A stretch of DNA of 64,000 bases from Gracilimonas sp046602855. Lineage in GTDB: Bacteria > Bacteroidota > Rhodothermia > Balneolales > Balneolaceae. Below the pieces are notes generated by a model. That model made no database searches. It was not told where the DNA came from and worked only from the letters and a program-made list of their open reading frames with translations. Positions within the stretch are counted from its first letter, which is position 1. The number at the start of each line of letters is the position of its first letter. Shown in pieces: positions 41,968-49,911 of this stretch. The stretch is taken from assembly GCF_046602855.1 (NCBI RefSeq), contig NZ_JBKINJ010000002.1:620001-684000 (forward strand), given 5' to 3'. The position numbers and the translations under genes were made by a program.

Positions 41968-42447
41968 CTACATATTGATCTTGTAGTTTCCCTTAACGTT
42001 TCGTTCTATTTGTCGCTTAGCATCTTTTTCTTTAATGGACTCTCTTTTGTCGTACTGCTTTTTACCCTTGGCTACACCGATCAGAACTTTGGCATTACCA
42101 TACTTGAAATACAGTTTAAGCGGAACAATGGTATATCCTTTTTGCTCGGTAGCTTTTTCGAGCTCTCTGATCTCCCGTTTATTGAGTAATAACTTTCGGG
42201 GACGGGTTTCATTATGATTGAAATGTGAGCCGTGTTCATACGGCTTGATGTACATGTCCCTCAAAAATACCTCACCGTTTTGTATATAGGCAAAGGAATC
42301 TGCAAAACTGGCCTTGCCCTGCCGCAGTGATTTCACCTCCGTTCCCTTAAGAGCAAGTCCGGCCTCATAGGTCTCTTCAACATTATAGTCGTGGCGAGCC
42401 TTACGGTTCTGTATGGTAGGTGTTGTCTTTTTTTCTTTGTTGCTCAT
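41968..42447 (-). CDS. smpB: SsrA-binding protein SmpB
   Basis: A 159-residue partner of tmRNA in rescue of stalled ribosomes. Motifs: NRKARHDYNVEETYEAG, LKGTEVKSLRQGKASFADS, YIKPYEHGSHFNH and the C-terminal basic tail YDKRESIKEKDAKRQIER. Length is normal. It lies upstream of the small TPR-like lipoprotein gene's 3' end in a long minus-strand run. Confidence 0.96.
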   Translation of the reverse strand: MSNKEKKTTPTIQNRKARHDYNVEETYEAGLALKGTEVKSLRQGKASFADSFAYIQNGEVFLRDMYIKPYEHGSHFNHNETRPRKLLLNKREIRELEKATEQKGYTIVPLKLYFKYGNAKVLIGVAKGKKQYDKRESIKEKDAKRQIERNVKGNYKINM

Positions 42448-42525
42448 GGGAGCTGTATCTAATGAAAGGGCTTATTTGATAAAATTGCCAGGTAAGGCGT
42501 ATGCAATACGCCCTAATCTTACGGT

Positions 42526-42942
42526 TTATACTTGAAAGCCGAAATCTTTTAGTTGTTCCAGGACATCTTCAGCAGGTTGCCGGTCAGGGAAGGTTCTGTA
42601 GATACTCAATATCTGTTCGATCTCAGCTCTTGCTTTTTCATTTTCAGGATTGAGTTCCAAAACGGCAACAAATTCCCTGAGGGCATTATTGGCATTATCC
42701 CGCATTTGAGAAGGATCAGCATTATAGATCAGATAAATACCGTGTTGTAAATGGACCTCTTCCCGAAGTTTTAAGGCTTCTTCAGAAGATGATTCGTCTA
42801 GCAAAGTCATTGCTTCATCAAATTTAGCTTCGGTGACCAATTGATCTACCTGTTGCTCGAGTGTCATTTGAGTCGTGTTATCAGATTGCGAACAGGCGGT
42901 TATAATTCCAAAAAGGGCAATGGCCAGTAATACTTTTTTCAT
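42526..42942 (-). CDS. Small lipoprotein with TPR-like helices
   Basis: A 138-residue lipoprotein (signal MKKVLLAIALFGIITAC, Cys17) followed by helical sequence with a tetratricopeptide-like pattern (FDEAMTLLDE, NNALREFVAVLELNPENEKA). No enzymatic motif. It lies 8 bases after the M50 peptidase gene, suggesting co-transcription. Confidence 0.72.
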   Translation of the reverse strand: MKKVLLAIALFGIITACSQSDNTTQMTLEQQVDQLVTEAKFDEAMTLLDESSSEEALKLREEVHLQHGIYLIYNADPSQMRDNANNALREFVAVLELNPENEKARAEIEQILSIYRTFPDRQPAEDVLEQLKDFGFQV

Positions 42943-42950
42943 AATAATAT

Positions 42951-44165
42951 TTAGTTCATGTAAATAGGGTTTGGGCTGATACAGAGTATGAAGATAAGCA
43001 TACTTAGCCAGCCTATCACGCGACGTGTGGGTGTTAATTTTTCTTCAAAATCAACGGGAGGATGTTCGACTCCTACTGCAAAGGCGATGAAAAAACTCCA
43101 TACAAGCCATATAAGAGAGGCCTGACCGGGTTCAATGCCCCCAACCAGATAGCTGTAAAACCAAGAACCGGCTAAAGAGACTATCATCATGCTGTAAGTC
43201 CAGCCGCGGTCTGTGCGAAAGGCCTTGTTCATAAGTAAGAGAAGAATAAGTGCCCATGCAATCCATCCAACGATCGGCAGATCGATGTATCCTGAAAGAT
43301 ACGAGTTGAGAAATGGCATAACCTCAGCTCCGGCCAGTGCGGTTACAAGGGTAAAAAATAATCGTGCTACTACGCGGTGTCTTCTGTATCCGATCAGTGA
43401 GTATAGTATATGCCCACCATCAAGCTGCCCAACCGGCATCAGATTCAAAGCTGTAAAGAACAAACCCAGCCATCCCGCGAAAAGAAATGGGAAGTGATAC
43501 ATTTCCCACATTGGAGGTACGTTGTCAAACAAGGAAGCGAGTCCGGTATAAAGAAGTGTGTTACCTATGGTCAGAACACCCTGTTCGGTTCGGTCTGTGA
43601 TGTGTTCGGGATAGGTCCCATTTTGAGCAACGTATTCCTTGAGCTCATCATGACCGGCAAAATTCATGACATAATCGGGTTCAGGCAGGGTTGCAAAGCC
43701 GATCAATAAAACCACAATGGCAACGATGAATCCTGCCACAGGACCGGCGGCTCCAATATCGAAAAGCTTATGCATCTTTCGGATGCGCTCTTTGATCCGG
43801 ATCACAGCACCGAGTGTACCGATACCAAGTGGTATGGGGATGTAGTAGGGAAGTGTCACTTTTACCTTATGGTGTACAGCGGCAAAGTAATGCCCAAATT
43901 CATGAACGGTTAAAAAACCGAGCAGGAGTCCTGCAAAAAGCAGGCCTCTAAGTAGATCGGTAGTGTTGGGTAAGGCAAAGGGAAACAAAACGGGATCAAG
44001 CCCCACAAAGTTAGCCCCGGTCATCGTTACAAAAAAGACCGTTAACAGAAACAAGACGGCATGTTTTATAATGGTCTTGGTGTCCGGCTTGTTCTTGGGT
44101 TCTTCTTTGGTAGAAATTACCTCATAGTCTGAATTTATCTCTTCCTGAAATGGATTTTCGCTCAA
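42951..44165 (-). CDS. Site-2-protease-type M50 membrane metallopeptidase
   Basis: A 404-residue polytopic membrane protein. The zinc site is HEFGH (about residues 107-111), and the third ligand is in LMPVGQLDGGHI. A membrane segment GAAGPVAGFIVAIVVLLIGF matches the family's middle helix. No PDZ domain is visible, as in the group closest to archaeal S2P. It probably cleaves transmembrane anti-sigma or signalling proteins; the substrate is unknown. Confidence 0.9.
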   Translation of the reverse strand: MSENPFQEEINSDYEVISTKEEPKNKPDTKTIIKHAVLFLLTVFFVTMTGANFVGLDPVLFPFALPNTTDLLRGLLFAGLLLGFLTVHEFGHYFAAVHHKVKVTLPYYIPIPLGIGTLGAVIRIKERIRKMHKLFDIGAAGPVAGFIVAIVVLLIGFATLPEPDYVMNFAGHDELKEYVAQNGTYPEHITDRTEQGVLTIGNTLLYTGLASLFDNVPPMWEMYHFPFLFAGWLGLFFTALNLMPVGQLDGGHILYSLIGYRRHRVVARLFFTLVTALAGAEVMPFLNSYLSGYIDLPIVGWIAWALILLLLMNKAFRTDRGWTYSMMIVSLAGSWFYSYLVGGIEPGQASLIWLVWSFFIAFAVGVEHPPVDFEEKLTPTRRVIGWLSMLIFILCISPNPIYMN

Positions 44166-44180
44166 TAGTCTCTGATGAAT

Positions 44181-45416
44181 TTACTGGGTTAAACTCTTTC
44201 TTGAAATCGGCATGGTCATACATCTGGCGCCACCGCGTCCGCGGCATAGTTCATGCCCCTGAAAGCTGATGGCGATCTTTTGGTCTTTTCCGGGGTTGAA
44301 GTCTTTGTCGGCAAATTCTTCCACAAACTCGAATTGTGTCATTAGGTCATAGCCATGATCCACAAGTGTGTTAAAAGTGTTGGTATTACGTTCATATCCG
44401 ACAATTATTCCGGGTGCTAAAGCAAAAACATTGGCGCCATCGGTCCATTGTTCCCGAAATTGATTGGTTCTGTTCTCACCGCCACATTTGATGAAGTTGA
44501 AATCTCTGGCGGTTGCTTCCTCCAGGGCGCTTTTTAAAGAGGGTTTGGTTTCAGATCTGATCGAATCACCGTCTTTAAACAGGGCAACTACATTTTCTTG
44601 TTGTTCCATGATTGCAGGAGGAAAGGCGATGCATTCATTTTCGTCTGCAAAGGTAAAAATAGTATCGAGATGCATAGACGAACGTTGCTTGGGGATATCA
44701 ACTGCCAATACCGTTTCTACCCCTCGCTGAAGTAACCCTTCGGTTCCTTTCATAAGTCCACTGAAGGATGTCCGCTCACTCATTCCAATGAGCACCAATT
44801 TATCAGATACCACAAGCACATCCCCGCCTTCAATGGATTGTTGGCCGGAAATCCGAATGGCATTATTTCTAACAGATTCAAACATTGGATGATACTCAAC
44901 CAGTGTCTCCATCATCAGTGATTCCCTGAGCCGGGCTTTTTTAGCAGCCCGTGAGATCAATATTCCGTTTCCAACAACTGCTGCAAGGTCTCTTGTAAAA
45001 AGGAGATTAGGCGATGGATGAAGGGTGAAGCCCTTTGATTTTTCAAGGTAACCTTGTATCACGAACTTGAGCAGGTCATCAGGCGATAACTGATGCAATT
45101 CTTTTTCAATGACGTGTAGATTTTCTTCCGGAAATTCTTTGATCAGCTGTTCAATGAAATACGAGCGGGCATCTTCAATTTTAAATACATCCTTGAACAG
45201 ATCTACGATCTCGATGACTTGCCCGTCTTTTGGCATGGCAGCTTTAAAGATATCTAGCATATCGAGGTGTTCTCCCCGTGCGTCTTCTTCAAAGATGATG
45301 TCATCGAATAAGAGTTCATCCTTAAGTTCAGGGTTTACCAGAGAAACTTCGTGTCCGGGTGTATGAACGATCACTCCCTTTAGGTGACCGATCTCAGAAG
45401 AAACATTAATGTCCAT
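44181..45416 (-). CDS. arcA: Arginine deiminase
   Basis: A 411-residue guanidino-group-modifying enzyme converting arginine to citrulline and ammonia. Motifs: LLFTRDLAAVVG, IEGGDVLVVSDKLVLIGMSERT, HLDTIFTFAD with catalytic His and Asp, and Cys in GGARCMTMPISR at the C-terminus. Length is normal. No ornithine carbamoyltransferase or carbamate kinase gene is in the window, so an energy-yielding ADI operon is not evident. Confidence 0.94.
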   Translation of the reverse strand: MDINVSSEIGHLKGVIVHTPGHEVSLVNPELKDELLFDDIIFEEDARGEHLDMLDIFKAAMPKDGQVIEIVDLFKDVFKIEDARSYFIEQLIKEFPEENLHVIEKELHQLSPDDLLKFVIQGYLEKSKGFTLHPSPNLLFTRDLAAVVGNGILISRAAKKARLRESLMMETLVEYHPMFESVRNNAIRISGQQSIEGGDVLVVSDKLVLIGMSERTSFSGLMKGTEGLLQRGVETVLAVDIPKQRSSMHLDTIFTFADENECIAFPPAIMEQQENVVALFKDGDSIRSETKPSLKSALEEATARDFNFIKCGGENRTNQFREQWTDGANVFALAPGIIVGYERNTNTFNTLVDHGYDLMTQFEFVEEFADKDFNPGKDQKIAISFQGHELCRGRGGARCMTMPISRKSLTQ

Positions 45417-45535
45417 ATAATGGTTGTCTATGTAGGTTAACAGAACCGTTAAATATAACGGATAACAAGAGCATTTATAAGAAGTAATTGGATCATTGAA
45501 TTAATATCTTCAATGCCAATCTGAAAACGTATATA

Positions 45536-46387
45536 ATGACCTCAAAATCAGAGATAGAGTCGCTTTTATTTTTAATGGATGATCCGGATCCATTTGTACA
45601 GCAAAGTGTGCAAAACAGGCTGCAAGAGCTTGGAGAACGCGCTGTTCCGCTGCTGGATCAGTATAAGTCGACGGTAAAAGGCGCCGATGCCAAAGAAAAA
45701 GTGAACGAGGTGATCCATAACCTGACCTTTAATACACTGGAGTCTGACTTTATTGAAGTGCTTGAAGGAGGCTTGAAAACACGGAAATCACTTGAGGTAG
45801 CTGTTCTGACTATTGCCCGTTTCGGAAATCCAACCCTGCGTATCAGTGAGTATCAGAAAAAGCTGGATCATTTCGTGCAGATGGTTGAGCCGCAGGTTAA
45901 ATATAAGCTCGACGAAAAGCGAAAGATGAAGCGGTTACTCAATTTTATTTTTGAGGACTTGAATTTTCATGGCGATGCAGATAATTATCACGCACCGGAG
46001 AACTGTTTTTTGGATCAGGTGATCGATCGACGCAAGGGACTTCCAATTTCTTTAAGCCTGATCGTAATGTTTATGGCACGGCGACTTCAAATGCCATTCT
46101 TTGGCATCAATATGCCCATTCATTTCATGCTGAATTATGTGGGAGATAAAGAAGAATTGCTTGTCGATCCCTATGATAACGGGGCTATTGTTACCTACGA
46201 TCAATGCTATTTCTTTTTGAAAAAGAATAATGTTGAACCCCGACCTGAGCATTTTCAGATGGCAACCAATCTGGATATCGTATTACGCTGCCTGAGGAAT
46301 CTCATTCATAGTTATGAGCGTAAAAAAGAAATGGAGCGGGTTGAGGACCTTAGCAGGCTGCTGAACATAGCCGAGATGTACAAATAG
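45536..46387 (+). CDS. SirB1-like transglutaminase-fold protein
   Basis: A 283-residue protein. Residues 1-75 look like HEAT-type helices (QQSVQNRLQELGERAVPLL); the rest is the SirB1/Transglut_core2 domain with ENCFLDQVIDRRKGLPISLS and LLVDPYDNGAIVTYDQC. The family is related to transglutaminases; most members have no known activity. ATG 45536 is used. Confidence 0.88.
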   Translation: MTSKSEIESLLFLMDDPDPFVQQSVQNRLQELGERAVPLLDQYKSTVKGADAKEKVNEVIHNLTFNTLESDFIEVLEGGLKTRKSLEVAVLTIARFGNPTLRISEYQKKLDHFVQMVEPQVKYKLDEKRKMKRLLNFIFEDLNFHGDADNYHAPENCFLDQVIDRRKGLPISLSLIVMFMARRLQMPFFGINMPIHFMLNYVGDKEELLVDPYDNGAIVTYDQCYFFLKKNNVEPRPEHFQMATNLDIVLRCLRNLIHSYERKKEMERVEDLSRLLNIAEMYK

Positions 46388-46412
46388 AAGTAGGTCAGAT
46401 GAAATTTACGGT

Positions 46413-47879
46413 CTAACTTTGTGGAAATGTAAAGGTAAAAGTAGTTCCTTTCCCTTTTTCAGTTTCGATATTCATTTTTGCATTTAGCTGATCTGAAAAG
46501 GATGTAATGAGCATGGTACCAAGACCATTACCCTGATCCATTTCAAAATCATCGGGTAAACCGGGGCCATTGTCAGAGACCCTGAGCAGTATATTTCCGT
46601 TCTTCTTTTTCACAGTTATTTTGAGCTCACCATGCTTGCCTTTTTTAAAAGCATGTTTGTAAGCATTTACCACCAATTCATTGATCAATAATCCGGAAGG
46701 GATTACCTTATCAGGGTCAACTTCAATTGTATCAAGATCAAAATTTAAAGATACATCATCCTCATATTCAGTAAAAGTACCATGAGTAGCCTCAACAAGG
46801 TCCTTGATGTAATACCCCAGATCGATATCGGTTAAGGATTCAGTTTTATAAAGTTTTTCGTGTATTAAGCCTATGGAGTGAATTCTATTTTGGCTGTCCA
46901 AGAGTGCATTTTTAGCTTCTTCACTATCTGTATTACCCAGCTGTAATTCTATCAGTCCGGAAATAATGGCGAGATTATTTTTGACCCTGTGATGAATTTC
47001 CCGTAGTAGAGTGTCTTTTTCTTTTAGAGATTTTTGGATATCCTGAGTCTTTGAATTTACACGGTACCGTAAAACAAAAACCCATCCTACAATGAAAAGA
47101 ATTGCAATACCAATTGCGCTCAGGATAAGGTTCCGGTAAAAACGAGGCAATTGTTCAAACTCAAGGTCATCAGGAGTTCTCAAAAATAGCTTATAGGATC
47201 TCCGCTCAGGGAACTCAGGATTGTACTCGGTGATAACTCCTTTGACATGTATAACATCACCCTGCCTTAATATTCCAAAATCAAAATCTTCGTAGAACAC
47301 ATGAAAGTTGGAAACATACACCATAATGCTTTTAGCTGTCTCAGCCAAAGAGATGATAACGTATTTCCCATTGAAAGTGGCTCCTTTTTCTATCACACGA
47401 CCGGTTCCCTCAGCCATCATTCCCAGATAATTGGCTGGATCCTCTGCTACTTTTAATAGAGGTTCAGGAGCAGGCAGGCCGGATGAACTCGGGTGAACAG
47501 AGTAGGAGGTGACCTGAACTTCAATGAGACCGTTATATTGGTCGATGTATCCATTTACAACAAGGCTATCACCCACCCGGAAGGGAGTTTCAATATCTTG
47601 TGCAAAAATGGAGATTCCGGAGCTATCATTTTGAACGAAAGCCTGTAAAAATTTTTCATGAAGTATCCCGCTGTTGATATTTGCAATGCCAGTAACGGTC
47701 ACATCTTCTTTAATGTAATCCGGAACCTGATCACCATCAAGGTCCGTACGGATCTGATCGAAGGTCCAGATGGAATCCGACTGAGTACTTTGAGATTGGG
47801 CTGGCAGGTATAATGCCGTGAATACCAAAAAAATACCGGTAAAGCCGATGCGTAAAAAATTTGTAATAATTTTACTCAT
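46413..47879 (-). CDS. HisKA_2-type sensor histidine kinase with periplasmic OB-fold domains
   Basis: A 488-residue kinase with signal peptide (ending LPAQSQ). The periplasmic region (30-245) contains two OB-fold-like modules (FVQNDSSGISIFA with FRVGDSLVVNGYIDQYNGLI, and VYVSNFHVFY with ILRQGDVIHVKGVITEY). One transmembrane helix (about 253-275) and a short coiled coil follow, then the HisKA_2 domain with phospho-His in LLREIHHRVKNNLAI and a catalytic domain with VSDNGPGLP. No response regulator lies next to it. OB-folds are unusual as periplasmic input modules. Confidence 0.87.
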   Translation of the reverse strand: MSKIITNFLRIGFTGIFLVFTALYLPAQSQSTQSDSIWTFDQIRTDLDGDQVPDYIKEDVTVTGIANINSGILHEKFLQAFVQNDSSGISIFAQDIETPFRVGDSLVVNGYIDQYNGLIEVQVTSYSVHPSSSGLPAPEPLLKVAEDPANYLGMMAEGTGRVIEKGATFNGKYVIISLAETAKSIMVYVSNFHVFYEDFDFGILRQGDVIHVKGVITEYNPEFPERRSYKLFLRTPDDLEFEQLPRFYRNLILSAIGIAILFIVGWVFVLRYRVNSKTQDIQKSLKEKDTLLREIHHRVKNNLAIISGLIELQLGNTDSEEAKNALLDSQNRIHSIGLIHEKLYKTESLTDIDLGYYIKDLVEATHGTFTEYEDDVSLNFDLDTIEVDPDKVIPSGLLINELVVNAYKHAFKKGKHGELKITVKKKNGNILLRVSDNGPGLPDDFEMDQGNGLGTMLITSFSDQLNAKMNIETEKGKGTTFTFTFPQS

Positions 47880-48011
47880 TTATTGAGAAAATGCTTGTAG
47901 CATCTATTATCGCTGAAAACTTTAATGACTTAAATATACAAAAAGGAAATTTTCTAACAGGTAATATTGGAACAATCTATAATTGACACAGACCTGGAAT
48001 TCCCTTCTCAA

Positions 48012-49712
48012 TTATATCTTCCTGACAACAAACCAAACCAGTATTCCCCCAATTACGATACAGCTTATCCCAAACAGGATATTTCCGAAGAATATCTGTC
48101 CGAGGCCGTATAGGAATCCAAAGATGGAACCAATTGAAAGTGCAATGTTGACAAGAGAGGGAAGCAGCTCATCAGGAGATTCCTTGCCTTCCGAAAAACG
48201 GCTCCAATTACCCATGGGTGTTACCTTGGCATAAAACTTTTTCAGCGTTTTGTCCGATTCCGGTTTTGTAATAAAGGTAGCTGTCAACCAAATGGCTGTT
48301 GAAAAAACTGTAGTAAATATCATTCCGCCTGAAAAATCATATCCCATCTGGTTGGAGTAGACAGCCCCGATCATGGCGGCGATCATAGCAGATATCTCAC
48401 TCCATGCATTGATCCGCCACCAAAACCATCGTAGCAGTAGGACTCCGCCAATGCCCGCGCTAAGAGATAGAATGAATTCCCACCCACCCGATACGGAATC
48501 AAAGAAATAGGAAACCCCAACACCCAGAGCGGCCATCAAAAGGGTGGCAATGCGGGAGATAAATACATAGTGTTTTTGAGCTTTATCCTTCGATTCAAAA
48601 TCCTCCGGTGTTTTGATGAATCGTTTGTAGAAATCGTTGACCACATAGGAGGTTCCCCAGTTAAGCTGTGTGGATATTGTAGAAACGAAAGCCGATAGAA
48701 AGGCCACCATCAACAGCCCCATCCATCCTACGGGGAGCACTTCCAGCATCATCAGAGGATATCCCGTTTCGGGATCCTCAAGGTTTGGAAAGACTACCAT
48801 GGCAACCAATGCAACCAGGATCCATGGCCAGGGCCGTACCGCGTACATGAGAATATTGAAAAGAAGGGTTCCACCTACAGCATTCTTTTCATCTTTGGCA
48901 GAGAACATGCGCTGGGCAATATAACCTCCGCCACCGGGTTCAGCCCCGGGATACCAGGCTGCCCACCAGTTCATTCCAACCCAGATGAGAGCCGTCGTCA
49001 TTGCGATCTCAGGATTTGTGAATGGGTTGAAGCTGAGTACATCGTAGTTGACGGCATCGCTTAATTGTGTTTTGAGTTCATCCAAACCGCCAACATGATC
49101 CACAGCAAAATAAGCGAGCGCAATGGTGCCGATCATGGCGAGAATGAATTGAACAAAGTCGGTAACAATGACTCCCCAAAGACCGGAAATAGCAATGTAT
49201 AGACCGATAAGTCCATAGAGAATGATGATCACGATCCACTGATCGGCCCCGGTAACAACGGTAAGGATCTTGGCCATCCCAACGGTTACCCAACCCATGA
49301 TGATACAGTTGAAGGGAAAGGCAAAATACAGTGCCCTGAATCCCCTTAAAAAACTGGCAGGCTTGCCGCCATAGCGAAGTTCAATGAACTCGACATCGGT
49401 TAGTACATCAGCTCGTTTCCATAATTTGGCATAGATGAAAACCGTCACGACTCCGGATATCATCCAGTTCCACCAAAACCAATTACCTGCAATTCCCTGT
49501 CGCGCTACAATGCCTGTGATGGCAAGCGGAGTATCTGCAGCAAATGTGGTAGCCACCATCGAAACACCGACCAGCCACCACGGCAGGTTTTTACCGCCTG
49601 CAAAAAAATCATCAAGGGATTCTTGTCCGCGCACTTTAGCTGCCCAGGCTACGCCTATCATCAGGAGGACATATCCTGCAACAACAAGGTAATCAAGGGT
49701 TTCAAAAGGCAT
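48012..49712 (-). CDS. Sodium:solute symporter (SSS family)
   Basis: A 566-residue inner-membrane transporter with about 13-14 helices. Family sequence includes FFAGGKNLPWWLVGVSMVATTFAADTP split over the first two helices, and SGLWGVIVTDFVQFILAM. The length and the C-terminal extra helices fit the SGLT-like branch. The substrate (sugar, amino acid or other) is not readable. It lies 199 bases downstream, on the same strand, of the S9 peptidase gene. Confidence 0.9.
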   Translation of the reverse strand: MPFETLDYLVVAGYVLLMIGVAWAAKVRGQESLDDFFAGGKNLPWWLVGVSMVATTFAADTPLAITGIVARQGIAGNWFWWNWMISGVVTVFIYAKLWKRADVLTDVEFIELRYGGKPASFLRGFRALYFAFPFNCIIMGWVTVGMAKILTVVTGADQWIVIIILYGLIGLYIAISGLWGVIVTDFVQFILAMIGTIALAYFAVDHVGGLDELKTQLSDAVNYDVLSFNPFTNPEIAMTTALIWVGMNWWAAWYPGAEPGGGGYIAQRMFSAKDEKNAVGGTLLFNILMYAVRPWPWILVALVAMVVFPNLEDPETGYPLMMLEVLPVGWMGLLMVAFLSAFVSTISTQLNWGTSYVVNDFYKRFIKTPEDFESKDKAQKHYVFISRIATLLMAALGVGVSYFFDSVSGGWEFILSLSAGIGGVLLLRWFWWRINAWSEISAMIAAMIGAVYSNQMGYDFSGGMIFTTVFSTAIWLTATFITKPESDKTLKKFYAKVTPMGNWSRFSEGKESPDELLPSLVNIALSIGSIFGFLYGLGQIFFGNILFGISCIVIGGILVWFVVRKI

Positions 49713-49833
49713 TTTAAGAAATTAAAAATGAGAGATTTTGGATCTAAAATTATATGCGGAAGAGTATAATCAAAATTTTCAGTTAATAATCCTGATACTT
49801 CGGGATAAAATGACTGTATTTTTATTTTCATAA

Positions 49834-49868
49834 GAAAAAACGCAGTCCTTTGTGGGGGCTGCGTTTAT
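49834..49868 (-). terminator. Rho-independent terminator after S9 peptidase gene
   Basis: On the minus strand AAACGCAG pairs with CTGCGTTT, followed by a run of T. It lies 44 bases beyond the stop of the S9 gene. Confidence 0.85.
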
Positions 49869-49911
49869 TAATAACAGGTACTGATGATCAGAAGATTAGT
49901 TTTTCACTATT

